Origin: JAAYBF01 sp963715445
Lineage (GTDB): Bacteria > Actinomycetota > Thermoleophilia > Solirubrobacterales > Thermoleophilaceae
Assembly (NCBI GenBank): GCA_963715445.1
Contig: OY970240.1
Span: 1 to 64,000, forward strand
Reading direction: 5' to 3'
DNA length: 64,000 nucleotides
Shown here in pieces: positions 12,470 through 21,369 of this stretch (positions are counted from its first letter, which is position 1; every line of letters starts with the position of its first letter). Below the pieces are notes generated by a model. That model was not told where the DNA came from. It worked only from the letters and a program-made list of their open reading frames with translations, and searched no databases. A program made the translations under genes and the position numbers.

Positions 12470-13768
12470 ATGCAGAAATTCATCATCGAAGGCGGACAGC
12501 CGCTGTCCGGCACGGTCGTGCCGGCAGGCAACAAGAACGCGGCGCTGCCCGTGCTGGCCGCGACGCTCCTCACGCAGGAGGAGGTCGTGCTGCGCAACGT
12601 GCCGCGGATTCGCGACGTGGAGGCCCAGCTGGACCTGCTGCGCGCACTCGGCGCGGATGTCGAGTGGCGCGACGAGAACGTCGTCGCCGTCTGCGCGGCG
12701 AACGTGGAGGCCCACGAGGTCGACGCCGGCCTCGCCGAGCGCATCCGCGCCTCGTTCCTACTGGCGGGGCCGCTCCTGGCGCGCTTCGGCAAGGCGACCA
12801 TGCCCCCGCCCGGCGGCGACGTGATTGGCCGCCGGCGCCTCGACCCGCACCTCGACGCGTTCCGCGCCCTGGGCGCGACCGTGCGCTCGGAGCGGCTCTA
12901 CCACCTCGAGGCGCCCGACGGCCTGCGCGCGTGCGACTTCTTCATGGACGAGCCGTCCGTGATGGCCACCGAGAACGCCCTCATGGCCGCCGCCCTGACT
13001 CCGGGCTCGACCGTGATCCACAACGCCGCATCGGAGCCGCACGTGCAGGACCTCGCACGGTTGCTGCTGGCGATGGGCGCCCGGATCGAGGGCATCGGCT
13101 CGAACGTGATCGTCGTCCACGGGCAGGAGGTGCTCGGCGGCGCCGACTACACGATCGGCCCGGACTACATCGAGGTCGGGAGCTTCATCGCACTCGCCGC
13201 CTGCACCGGCGGTGAGCTGCGGATCAAGGACACCGCGCCCGGCGACCTGCGCATGACGCGGCTCGCGTTCGAGCGGCTCGGCTGCCGGATCGAGTTCGAC
13301 GGGGACGACGTGATCGTGCCCGCGGGCCAGGAGCTGCGCGTCAAGGACGACGAGGGCGATGCCATCTCGAAGATCGAGGACGGGCCGTGGCCGGCGTTCC
13401 CGGCGGACCTGACCTCGATCGCGCTCGCGATCGCGACGCAGGCCGAGGGCATGGTCCTGATCCACGAGAAGATGTTCGAGAACCGGCTGTTCTTCGTCGA
13501 CAAGCTCGTCTCCATGGGCGCTCGGGTGATCGTTTGCGACCCGCACCGCGCGGTCGTCAGCGGCCCGAGCCGGCTTCATGGCGAGCGCATGGAGAGCCCG
13601 GACATCCGTGCCGGCATGGCGATGCTCATCGCGGCGCTCTGCGCCGAGGGCACGTCCGAGATCGGAAACATCCGTCAGATCGACCGCGGCTACGAGCGGA
13701 TCGACGATCGCCTGCGGTCGCTCGGCGCGCGCATCGAGCGCGTCGCGACAGAGCCGCTGCGGGTGTAG
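12470..13768 (+). CDS. murA: UDP-GlcNAc 1-carboxyvinyltransferase (Asp-type active site)
   Basis: MurA, the first committed step of peptidoglycan synthesis (PEP plus UDP-GlcNAc), 432 residues. PAGNKNAALPVLAATLL and NAASEPHVQDLA are typical blocks. The catalytic-loop Cys is replaced by Asp117 (PPPGGDVIG; codon GAC at 12818-12820). Mycobacterial MurA has the same Cys-to-Asp change, and it is known to confer intrinsic fosfomycin insensitivity. ATG at 12470 matches the family N-terminus (MQKFIIEGG). It lies 33 bp before hisZ. Confidence 0.97.
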   Translation: MQKFIIEGGQPLSGTVVPAGNKNAALPVLAATLLTQEEVVLRNVPRIRDVEAQLDLLRALGADVEWRDENVVAVCAANVEAHEVDAGLAERIRASFLLAGPLLARFGKATMPPPGGDVIGRRRLDPHLDAFRALGATVRSERLYHLEAPDGLRACDFFMDEPSVMATENALMAAALTPGSTVIHNAASEPHVQDLARLLLAMGARIEGIGSNVIVVHGQEVLGGADYTIGPDYIEVGSFIALAACTGGELRIKDTAPGDLRMTRLAFERLGCRIEFDGDDVIVPAGQELRVKDDEGDAISKIEDGPWPAFPADLTSIALAIATQAEGMVLIHEKMFENRLFFVDKLVSMGARVIVCDPHRAVVSGPSRLHGERMESPDIRAGMAMLIAALCAEGTSEIGNIRQIDRGYERIDDRLRSLGARIERVATEPLRV

Positions 13769-13801
13769 GCGCGCGTCGCCTCGATTCGAAGGAGGACCAA
13801 G

Positions 13802-14767
13802 GTGATCCACCCGATCCCAACGGGCACGCGCGACGTGCTGCCGGACGAGATGCGCGAGCTGCGCACGATCACCGAGCGGCTGCGCGAGACGTTCGAGACA
13901 GCCGGCTACGGAGAGGTCTGGACGCCGCTGCTCGAGTACGAGGACGTGCTGCGCATCGGCGACGAGCGAGCGGCGGATGCCGGCTACCGGATGTTCGACG
14001 ACCAGGGCCAGGTGCTGGCGCTGCGCTCGGACATGACGATCCCGATCGCCCGCGTCGTGGCCACGCGCTTCCCCGCGTCCGAGGAGCCGCTGCGGCTCTC
14101 GTACTGCGCGCACGCCTACCGCGCCGTCGGCGGGCGGAGCGGGCAGCAGCGGGAGTTCATGCAGCTTGGGATCGAGCTGATCGGCGTGCCCGGCGAGGAG
14201 GGCGAGGCCGAGGTGGTCGCCCTTGCGCTGGCGGCGCTCGACGCGGCGGGTCTGGCGCGCCACCGGGTCGGGATCGGCGACGGGTCGCTCTACCGCCGCC
14301 TGCTCGAAGGCTTGGACGTCCCACCGGATAGTCACCGCGAGCTGCTCGACTGCCTGGTCCGCAGGGACCTGGTCGGCCTGGAGCTGCGCGTCGACGCGCT
14401 CGGCCTGGCCGATGACGCCCGCGACGTGCTCGTGGGCGTGCCCTCGCTGCGCGGCGGGCCGGAGATCCTCGATGCCGGGGGACCCGCAGGCGGGGCGCTC
14501 GACCAGCTGCGGGCGCTCTACGGCGCGCTCGAGGCCCGCGGGGTGGCCGATCGGGTGATCTTCGACCTCGGCCTGGTTCGCGACCTCGGCTACTACACCG
14601 GCGCCGTCTTCGAGCTGTACGACCCGGCCGTGGGCTTCGCGCTCGGCGGCGGCGGGCGCTACGACGACCTGATCGGGAGGTTCGGCGATCCGCGCCCGGC
14701 GTGCGGGATCGCCCTCGAGGTCCAGCGCGTGCACATCGCGCAGGCGGCCGAGGAGAGGCTGCGATGA
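13802..14767 (+). CDS. hisZ: ATP phosphoribosyltransferase regulatory subunit
   Basis: 321-residue class II aaRS-like HisZ, catalytically inactive as a synthetase and needed by short-form HisG. It resembles the catalytic core of HisRS (PTGTRDVLPDE, LRSDMTIPIARV, GGGGRYDDLIGRFG) but ends after the core and lacks the C-terminal anticodon-binding domain. GTG start with AAGGAGG at 13788-13794. It overlaps hisG by ATGA, consistent with a HisZ-HisG complex as the entry point of histidine synthesis. Confidence 0.92.
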   Translation: MIHPIPTGTRDVLPDEMRELRTITERLRETFETAGYGEVWTPLLEYEDVLRIGDERAADAGYRMFDDQGQVLALRSDMTIPIARVVATRFPASEEPLRLSYCAHAYRAVGGRSGQQREFMQLGIELIGVPGEEGEAEVVALALAALDAAGLARHRVGIGDGSLYRRLLEGLDVPPDSHRELLDCLVRRDLVGLELRVDALGLADDARDVLVGVPSLRGGPEILDAGGPAGGALDQLRALYGALEARGVADRVIFDLGLVRDLGYYTGAVFELYDPAVGFALGGGGRYDDLIGRFGDPRPACGIALEVQRVHIAQAAEERLR

Positions 14768-15399
14768 GCACCGGCCTGACGATCGCGGTTCCGCGCGGAG
14801 CGTTGATGAAGGGCACGCTCGACCTGCTCGACGGCCTCGGCATCGACACCTCCGAGGTGCGCTCGAACGATCGCAAGCTGCTCTTCGAGGACGCCGGGAT
14901 CGTGACGATGCGCCCGAGCGACGTGCCCACCTACGTCGAGCACGGCGCCGCGGACATCGGCATCACCGGCAAGGACGTGCTGCTCGAGGAGCCCGAGCGC
15001 GAGGTCTACGAGCTGCTCGACCTCGGCTTCGGCCGCTGCGAGATGGTCGTGGCTGCGCGCACCGGGGACGATGCGCTGGGCGAGTCCCTGCGGCGCCTCG
15101 GCCGGGTGCGCATCGCGACCAAGTACCAGCGCATTGCCACCGCCCACTTCGCGGAGACCGGCAGGCAGGCCGAGATAGTCGGTGTGAAGGGATCGGTCGA
15201 GCTCGCTCCGCTGACCGGCCTCGTGGACGGGATCGTGGACCTGACCGCCACCGGCAAGACGCTCGCCGAGAACGGGCTCGAGGTGGTGGAGGAGATAGTC
15301 ACCTGCACCGCCCGGCTGATCGCGAACCCCGTCGCACACAAGCTCAAGGCCGCCGAGATCGATTCGCTCGTGGAGCGGATCCGCGAGAGCGCGGGATGA
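14764..15399 (+). CDS. hisG: ATP phosphoribosyltransferase, short form
   Basis: Catalytic HisG (ATP plus PRPP to phosphoribosyl-ATP), 211 residues, so the short form without the C-terminal regulatory domain. This matches hisZ immediately upstream. Conserved segments: AVPRGALMKG, GAADIGITGKD, RIATKYQRIA, and GLVDGIVDLTATGKTL with the PRPP-binding loop. ATG overlaps the hisZ stop, and its own stop overlaps the hisD start, so translational coupling is likely. Confidence 0.96.
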   Translation: MSTGLTIAVPRGALMKGTLDLLDGLGIDTSEVRSNDRKLLFEDAGIVTMRPSDVPTYVEHGAADIGITGKDVLLEEPEREVYELLDLGFGRCEMVVAARTGDDALGESLRRLGRVRIATKYQRIATAHFAETGRQAEIVGVKGSVELAPLTGLVDGIVDLTATGKTLAENGLEVVEEIVTCTARLIANPVAHKLKAAEIDSLVERIRESAG

Positions 15400-16652
15400 G
15401 GTTCCACGAGCTGGGGCCCAAGGCCACGGCCGCAGACGTCAGGGCCCTGACGCCGGACCCGCGCGAGGTTGAGGCGGACGTGCGGGCGATCCTGGACGAG
15501 GTCCGCCGCGATGGCGATGCGGCGCTCGTGCGGCTCACCGAGCGGTTCGACGGCGTCAGCCTGGCGCCGGATGCGCTGCGCGTACCTCAGGAGGCGCTGG
15601 AGGCCGCTCTGCAGGCCGTTGCGCCGGACGTGCGCGCCGGCCTCGAGACCGCGATCGCCAACGTGCGCGCCCTGGCCGAGGCTCAGCTCGGCGAGGCGGT
15701 GGGACTGGACCTGCCCGAGGGCCAGCGCGTCGACGTGGCCGAGGTGCCGGTGCGCCGCGCCGGCGCCTACGTGCCGGCCGGGCGCGCGGCCTATCCCTCT
15801 TCGCTCGTGATGTTGGCCGTGACGGCCCGCGCAGCCGGCGTGGACGAGATCGCGGTCTGCGCCGCGCCGGGGGAGGGCGGGGAGATCCACCCGCTGATCC
15901 TCGCCGCCTGTGCGCTGTGCGGCGTGGACGAGGTCTATCGCGTGGGTGGCGCACAGGCCGTCGCCGCGCTCGCCTTCGGAACCGAGAGCGTCCCGGCTGT
16001 CGACGTCATCGCCGGGCCGGGCAACGACTGGGTGCAGGAGGCCAAGCGTCAGGTGGCCGGCAGCGTCGGCATCGAGGGCGTGGCCGGCCCGAGTGAGCTC
16101 GTGGTGGCCGCCGACGGCGGGGAGGACCCGGAGCCGCTCGCGCTCGACCTGATGGCCCAGGCCGAGCACGGCGCCGAGAGCCTCGTCGTCCTGATCTCGC
16201 CGGATCCAGAGCTATTGACAGGCGTGCGCGCGGTGATCGAGCGGCTCGCCTCCGAGCGGCCGTCCGTGGCCGATGCGCCGCTGGCGCTCATCCGGGTCGA
16301 AGAAGCGGCCCAGGCGGTGCGGCTCGCCGACGAGATCGCGCCGGAGCACCTGCAGCTCGTGGGCCCCGAGATGGAGGGGCTCGCCGCCTCGGTGCGCTCC
16401 GCGGGCTGCCTGTTCGTGGGCGCACAGGCCGCGACCGCCTTCGGCGACTACGTCGCCGGGTCGAACCACGTCCTCCCGACCGGCGGTGCCGCGCGCTTCC
16501 AGGGAGCCTTGTCCGTGGGCACCTTCAGGCGCCGCATGGCTCGCGTATCCTTGCCTGGTCAGGCCGCAGCCCGCCTGGCCGCGAAGGGCGCCCCGCTCGC
16601 CCGCGCCGAAGGCTTTCCCGTCCACGCCGAGTCAATGGAGCGCCGCGCGTGA
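15396..16652 (+). CDS. hisD: histidinol dehydrogenase
   Basis: 418-residue HisD, a zinc NAD-dependent enzyme oxidising histidinol to histidine in two steps. PVRRAGAYVPAGRAAYPSS, VGGAQAVAALAFGT and IAGPGNDWVQEAKRQV are signature blocks. EQAEHG-like AQAEHGAES and the C-terminal GSNHVLPTGGAAR hold zinc and catalytic His residues. Overlaps hisG and hisB by 4 bases each. Confidence 0.97.
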   Translation: MRFHELGPKATAADVRALTPDPREVEADVRAILDEVRRDGDAALVRLTERFDGVSLAPDALRVPQEALEAALQAVAPDVRAGLETAIANVRALAEAQLGEAVGLDLPEGQRVDVAEVPVRRAGAYVPAGRAAYPSSLVMLAVTARAAGVDEIAVCAAPGEGGEIHPLILAACALCGVDEVYRVGGAQAVAALAFGTESVPAVDVIAGPGNDWVQEAKRQVAGSVGIEGVAGPSELVVAADGGEDPEPLALDLMAQAEHGAESLVVLISPDPELLTGVRAVIERLASERPSVADAPLALIRVEEAAQAVRLADEIAPEHLQLVGPEMEGLAASVRSAGCLFVGAQAATAFGDYVAGSNHVLPTGGAARFQGALSVGTFRRRMARVSLPGQAAARLAAKGAPLARAEGFPVHAESMERRA

Positions 16653-17236
16653 CCCGCAGCGCAGACATCTCCCGCCGCACCAAAGAGACAGACATCGCGC
16701 TCTCGCTCGCCCTCGACGGCGTGGGCGAGGGAACGCGCGACACCGGGGTCGGCTTCTTCGACCACGTGCTCGACGCCGTGGCCCGCCACGGCCGCCTCGA
16801 CCTGGACGTCAAGGTGGAGGGCGATCTCGAGACCGGTCCGCACCACACCGTCGAGGACACGGGGATAGCGCTCGGGCAGGCGCTCGACGAGGCGCTCGGC
16901 GACCGCTCCGGCATCCGCCGCTTCGGTCACGCCGTCGTGCCGATGGACGAGGCGCGCGCCCGCTGCGCGATCGACATCTCGGGTCGCCCCTACGCATCCT
17001 TCGAGGGAGACCTGCCGGCCGAGGCCGTCGCCGATTTCGACTCGGACCTCACCGAGGAGTTCTTCCGCGCCGTGGCGAGCACCGCTCGCATGACCCTGCA
17101 CGTCCAGGTGGAGTGCGGCACCAACACGCACCACATGGTCGAGGCGGCCTTCAAGGCGTTCGCCCGCGCGCTGCGCGAGGCGACCTCGATCGATCCCGAC
17201 GAGATGGGCATCCCGTCCACGAAGGGCCTTCTGTGA
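16649..17236 (+). CDS. hisB: imidazoleglycerol-phosphate dehydratase
   Basis: 195-residue monofunctional IGPD (IGP to imidazole acetol phosphate), manganese-dependent. The paired metal motifs are GFFDHVLDAVARH, HHTVEDTGI, and THHMVEAAFKAFARAL. GTG start overlaps hisD. No histidinol-phosphatase domain is fused. No hisC lies between hisD and hisB, where actinobacteria often have it. Confidence 0.97.
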   Translation: MTRSADISRRTKETDIALSLALDGVGEGTRDTGVGFFDHVLDAVARHGRLDLDVKVEGDLETGPHHTVEDTGIALGQALDEALGDRSGIRRFGHAVVPMDEARARCAIDISGRPYASFEGDLPAEAVADFDSDLTEEFFRAVASTARMTLHVQVECGTNTHHMVEAAFKAFARALREATSIDPDEMGIPSTKGLL

Positions 17237-17868
17237 CGACCATCGCGATCCTCGACTACGGCATGGGCAACCTCCGCTCGGCGGAGAAGGCCTTCGAGCA
17301 CGTGGGCGCGAGCGTGGTGGTCACGCGCGAGCACGATGCGGTCCGCGCGGCGGACGGGGTCGTCCTGCCCGGCGTCGGCGCGTTCCCGAAGGCGATGGAG
17401 GCGGTGCGGGAGTTCGCGCTCGACTCACTCCTGCGCGAGCGCGAGCAGGCCGGCGTGCCGATCCTGGGCATCTGCCTCGGCATGCAGCTGCTCTTCGAGA
17501 GCAGCGAGGAGCTCGGCGGGGCGGAGGGCATCGGGCTGCTCGAGGGCCGCGTGCGAGCTCTGGACGCGCCGGGCCTGAAGGTCCCGCACATGGGCTGGAA
17601 CCCGGTCGCGTGGCGCGGCGATTCCGATCTGAACACGGGCCTGCCCGATCCGTGCGCCTTCTACCACGTGCACTCCTTCGTGGTTGACGCCGCGAACGAG
17701 GACGACGTGATCGGCGTGGCGGCGTACGGAACCGAGTTTCCGAGCGTCGTGGCCCGCGGCGCGGTCTACGGCACGCAGTTCCACCCCGAGAAGTCGGGCC
17801 CGGACGGGCTCAGCCTGCTCCGCAACTTCGCCGCTCGCTGCCGGGCCGCGGACCCGGTTCCGGCGTGA
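17233..17868 (+). CDS. hisH: IGP synthase glutaminase subunit
   Basis: 211-residue class I glutamine amidotransferase that feeds ammonia to HisF. GICLGMQLLF contains the nucleophile Cys, and GTQFHPEKSG holds the His-x-Glu of the triad. The N-terminal LDYGMGNLRS is the usual HisH start. GTG overlaps the hisB stop, and the 3' end overlaps hisA. Confidence 0.97.
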   Translation: MTTIAILDYGMGNLRSAEKAFEHVGASVVVTREHDAVRAADGVVLPGVGAFPKAMEAVREFALDSLLREREQAGVPILGICLGMQLLFESSEELGGAEGIGLLEGRVRALDAPGLKVPHMGWNPVAWRGDSDLNTGLPDPCAFYHVHSFVVDAANEDDVIGVAAYGTEFPSVVARGAVYGTQFHPEKSGPDGLSLLRNFAARCRAADPVPA

Positions 17869-18611
17869 TCCTCCTTCCCGCGATCGACATCAGGGACGGC
17901 AAGGCCGTGCGCCTGCGCCAGGGCCGCTTCGAGGACGAGACGGTCTACGCCGACGATCCGTTGGAGGCGGCGCGGTCCTTCGTCGAGGCCGGCGCCAGCT
18001 ATCTGCACGTGGTGGACCTCGACGGCGCCCGTGACGGCGAGCCGGCCAACCTGCATCACCTGGAGCGGATCTCCACCGAGCTCGAGGTGCCGGTCCAGTA
18101 CGGCGGCGGCTTGCGCTCGCTCCAGTCCGTCCGCGCGGCGCTCGCCGCTGGGGCGGCGCGAGTCGTGGTCGGCACGGCCGCCTATGGCGACGCCGAGTTC
18201 CTGCAGACGGCGCTCGAGACCTGGCGCCAGCGGATCCTGGTGGCTGTCGACGTGCGCGGAGGCCACGTCTCCGTGTCCGGTTGGACCCGTGAGACCCAGA
18301 TGCGCCCCGAGGAGCTGATCGCGCGCCTCCAGCAGCAGGGCGCAACCCGCTTCGTCTATACGAACGCGGACCGCGACGGGATGCTCGAAGGGGTTGATCT
18401 CGACGAGGTCCGGCGGATCGCCGACGCGGTGCGCGGGAGGTTCATCATCTCCGGCGGCGTCGGATCGCTGGCGGACCTCGAGGCGCTGCGCGACCTTCGC
18501 CTGCTCAACCTCGCCGGCGTGATCTCCGGCAAGGCGCTCTACGAGGGGCGGTTCACGGTCGGCGCGGCGCGCGAGGCGCTGGAGGCCAAGCCCGCTCCGA
18601 AGCTGGGCTAG
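17865..18611 (+). CDS. hisA: ProFAR isomerase
   Basis: 248-residue TIM barrel that isomerises ProFAR to PRFAR. Half-barrel phosphate motifs YGGGLRS and ISGGVGS and the catalytic Asp regions PAIDIRDGKAVRL and YTNADRDGM are present. In some actinobacteria this gene is the bifunctional priA (also TrpF); that cannot be decided by eye here. GTG start overlaps hisH. Confidence 0.93.
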   Translation: MILLPAIDIRDGKAVRLRQGRFEDETVYADDPLEAARSFVEAGASYLHVVDLDGARDGEPANLHHLERISTELEVPVQYGGGLRSLQSVRAALAAGAARVVVGTAAYGDAEFLQTALETWRQRILVAVDVRGGHVSVSGWTRETQMRPEELIARLQQQGATRFVYTNADRDGMLEGVDLDEVRRIADAVRGRFIISGGVGSLADLEALRDLRLLNLAGVISGKALYEGRFTVGAAREALEAKPAPKLG

Positions 18612-18613
18612 CG

Positions 18614-19375
18614 ATGCTGCTCAAGCGCGTCATCCCGTGCCTGGACGTCGACAAGGGGCGGGTGGTCAAGGGCACGAACTTCGTCGACATCCGCGACGCC
18701 GGCGATCCCGTCGAGCTCGCCGCGCGCTACCAGGACGAGGGAGCAGATGAGATCGTCTTCCTCGACATCACGGCCTCCCACGAGCGGCGGGACACGGTGG
18801 CGGCGCTGGCCCGCAGGTGCGCGGACGAGGTGTTCATCCCCTTCACGATCGGGGGCGGGATCCGCTCCGTCGCCGATGCCCAGGCGGTGCTCGATGCCGG
18901 GTCAGACAAGGTCGCCGTCAACTCCGCGGCCGTCGAGCGCCCCGAGCTGATCGCCGAGCTCGCCCAGGTCTTCGGCGCGCAGTGCGTGGTGCTTGCGATC
19001 GACGCCCGCAAGCGGCCCGACGGGACCGGCTACGAGGTGGTCGTGCACGGTGGCCGCACCGAGACCGGGCTCGAGGCCGTGGCCTGGGCTCGTCGCGGCG
19101 CCGAGCTGGGAGCGGGGGAGATCCTGCTGACGAGCATGGACCGCGACGGCACCGAGGACGGCTACGAGCTCGAGCTGACCCGCGCGGTCGCCGATGCGGT
19201 CGACGTGCCGGTGATCGCCTCCGGGGGCGCCGGGCACCTGGACCACCTCGTGGATGCGATTGAGATCGGTGGCGCCGACGCCGTCCTCTGCGCGTCGATC
19301 TTCCACTACGGCCAGCACACGGTCCAGGAGGCCAAGGAGCGCATGCGGACCGCCGGAATTCCCGTTCGTCTGTAG
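18614..19375 (+). CDS. hisF: IGP synthase cyclase subunit
   Basis: 253-residue TIM-barrel cyclase partner of HisH, producing IGP and AICAR. RVIPCLDVDKGRVVKG carries the first catalytic Asp; FTIGGGIRS and IASGGAGHLDH are the phosphate sites; TSMDRDGTEDGY has the second Asp. Last recognisable his gene in the cluster; hisI/hisE do not follow. Confidence 0.97.
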   Translation: MLLKRVIPCLDVDKGRVVKGTNFVDIRDAGDPVELAARYQDEGADEIVFLDITASHERRDTVAALARRCADEVFIPFTIGGGIRSVADAQAVLDAGSDKVAVNSAAVERPELIAELAQVFGAQCVVLAIDARKRPDGTGYEVVVHGGRTETGLEAVAWARRGAELGAGEILLTSMDRDGTEDGYELELTRAVADAVDVPVIASGGAGHLDHLVDAIEIGGADAVLCASIFHYGQHTVQEAKERMRTAGIPVRL

Positions 19376-19408
19376 GCGCTCTCGGCGGCTCTCGGCCCCG
19401 GACGCCGC

Positions 19409-20659
19409 ATGCGGGTGGAGAATGGAGCTGTGATCGACGCGATCGAGATGCGCGGGCGCCTCCAGTCCCTCCAGGGGGTCGAGCGGCTGCTGCCCGCGCT
19501 CGAAGGCCTTGCGCCGTGCTATCTGGTCGGTGGGGCCGTCCGGGACCTGCTGCTCGGCACGGACTCGCTGGATCTCGACATCGCCGTCGAGGGCGACGCG
19601 GAGCTGGTTGCGGCCGAGCTGGCGGCGAGGCTGGGCGGCACGGTGCGCACGCACGGGCGCTTCGGGACGGCGACGGTCGAGGCCGACGGCCTGCGCTTCG
19701 ATCTCGCCGGCACCCGCCGCGAGGTCTACCCGCAGCCCGGTGCGCTGCCGGAGGTGGAGCCCGCGAGCCTCGCGGAGGACCTCGGGCGGCGCGACTTCAC
19801 GATCAACGCGATGGCGCTGAGCCTGGGCGCCGGCGATCTCGGGACGATCCACGATCCGCGGGGCGGCCAAGACGATCTCGAGGCCGGGCTGGTGCGCGTT
19901 CTCCACCAGCGGAGCTTCGAGGACGATCCGACCCGTCTGCTGAGGGCGGTGCGCTACGCGGCCCGGCTGGGCTTCGCGATCGAGCCGGACACGGAGCGCC
20001 TGGCGCGCGAGGCGATCGCGGGCGGCGCGCTCGAAACCGTCTCGGGGCAGCGCGTGCGAGACGAGCTGCTGGACCTGCTCGCCGAGATAGAGGCTCCGCG
20101 AGCGGTCGAGTTGATGCGCGAGCTGGGGCTCGCCGAAGGGCTGCACAGCGGGCTGAGCGCGGACCCGGAGCTCGTCGCGTCGGCCAAGCTGGCCGCTGCG
20201 GAGACCGGGGCCGACCCGACGCTCGCCGCACTGGCCGCGCTCTGCCGAGAGGGCTCGGACGGAATCGACGCATGGGTCGACGGCCTCGGCCTCGAGAGTG
20301 CCTCGCGTGCCGCCGTCCTCCGCGCCGCTCGCCGTGGTGAACCGCTCGCCGGAGAGCTGCGCAGGGACATGCAGCCCTCGGAGCTGTACGCGCTGCTCTC
20401 CCCGGAGCCACCCGAGGCGCTCGCGCTTGCGCTCGCACACGGCGCGCGGGCGGAGCCGGTGCTCGAGTTCGTGTCCCGCCTGCGGGGAGCCCGGCTGGAG
20501 ATCGACGGAGCCGACCTGCTCGCCGCGGGTGTGCCGGAGTCCCCTGCCCTCGGGCGGGCGCTCGCGGCAACGCTTGCCCTCAAGCTGGACGGAGCGGTCA
20601 CCGGCCGCGATGAGGAGATGCAGGCGGCGCTGGAGCTGGCGAGGGGGGAGGGCGGATGA
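19409..20659 (+). CDS. CCA-adding / tRNA nucleotidyltransferase
   Basis: 416-residue class II nucleotidyltransferase of the CCA-adding/poly(A) polymerase family. LVGGAVRDLLLG and DLDIAVEG form the catalytic head; RRDFTINAMA and RLLRAVRYAARLGF are the adjoining family motifs. The body and tail regions are diverged, so full CCA addition versus A-addition cannot be told. Start is ATG at 19409 or GTG at 19430, the latter with GGAG 4 nt upstream. Overlaps pgeF by ATGA. Confidence 0.9.
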   Translation: MRVENGAVIDAIEMRGRLQSLQGVERLLPALEGLAPCYLVGGAVRDLLLGTDSLDLDIAVEGDAELVAAELAARLGGTVRTHGRFGTATVEADGLRFDLAGTRREVYPQPGALPEVEPASLAEDLGRRDFTINAMALSLGAGDLGTIHDPRGGQDDLEAGLVRVLHQRSFEDDPTRLLRAVRYAARLGFAIEPDTERLAREAIAGGALETVSGQRVRDELLDLLAEIEAPRAVELMRELGLAEGLHSGLSADPELVASAKLAAAETGADPTLAALAALCREGSDGIDAWVDGLGLESASRAAVLRAARRGEPLAGELRRDMQPSELYALLSPEPPEALALALAHGARAEPVLEFVSRLRGARLEIDGADLLAAGVPESPALGRALAATLALKLDGAVTGRDEEMQAALELARGEGG

Positions 20660-21369
20660 TCGAGGTGAAGCTTCCCGACGCCTCGGTTGCGTTCTCGACC
20701 CGCGAAGGCGGCGTCAGCGAAGGTCCCTACGCCTCGCTCAACCTCGGCCTGCAGACCGGTGACGATCCGGCCAGGGTCATCGAGAACCGCGGCCTGCTGG
20801 CCAAGCGGCTGGGGCTCGACCCAGGCGCCATCGCGTTCGGGCACCAGGTCCACGGCACCGCGATCGAGCGCTGGGGAGCCGTTCCCGACCCCCAACTCCA
20901 GGGCTTCACCAACCCCCTTCCCGAGCTTCCCGAGGTGGACGGCCACACGACGGCCCGCCACGGCCTCGGCCTACTGGTGCAGGTCGCCGACTGCCTGCCC
21001 GTAGCCTTGGCCTCGCGACAGCGGGCCGCGATGCTCCACTGCGGCTGGCGCGGCCTCGCGCAGGGGATCGTCGAGCACGCGCTGAACCTCTTCGAGACTC
21101 CGCCGGTGGCGGTCGTAGGGCCGGGCATAGGTCGCTGCTGCTTCGAGGTCGGCCCCGAGGTGCTCGCCGAGTTCGAGGATGTCGAGGGTGCCGCGGAGGG
21201 CAGGATGCTCGACCTACGGCTCATCGCGGAGGCGAAGCTGCGCGCCTGCGGCGTCGAGCGCGTGGAGCACGTCGACATGTGCACCTCCTGCCGGGAGGAC
21301 CTCTTCTTCTCGCACCGCCGGGACGGCGGGGTCACCGGCCGCCAGTGCGGCATCGTCTGGCGCCCGTGA
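20656..21369 (+). CDS. pgeF: PgeF-type laccase-domain protein
   Basis: 237-residue YfiH/PgeF (laccase-domain, DUF152) protein, reported to act as a zinc purine nucleosidase or as a peptidoglycan editing factor. STREGGVSEGPYASLNL, GHQVHG, ADCLPV, HCGWRGLAQG and GPGIGRCCFEVG carry the His/Cys zinc ligands. It sits directly before yggS and sepF, the usual division-cluster order in Gram-positives. Confidence 0.93.
   Translation: MIEVKLPDASVAFSTREGGVSEGPYASLNLGLQTGDDPARVIENRGLLAKRLGLDPGAIAFGHQVHGTAIERWGAVPDPQLQGFTNPLPELPEVDGHTTARHGLGLLVQVADCLPVALASRQRAAMLHCGWRGLAQGIVEHALNLFETPPVAVVGPGIGRCCFEVGPEVLAEFEDVEGAAEGRMLDLRLIAEAKLRACGVERVEHVDMCTSCREDLFFSHRRDGGVTGRQCGIVWRP

Noticed and set aside
12758..14734. 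658-codon minus-strand frame across murA and hisZ
   Set aside because: Spans two confirmed plus-strand genes and their intergenic gap; its composition is that of a reverse-complement shadow.
18902..20440. 512-codon minus-strand frame across hisF and the CCA-adding enzyme
   Set aside because: Crosses two well-defined plus-strand genes; no recognisable domain.
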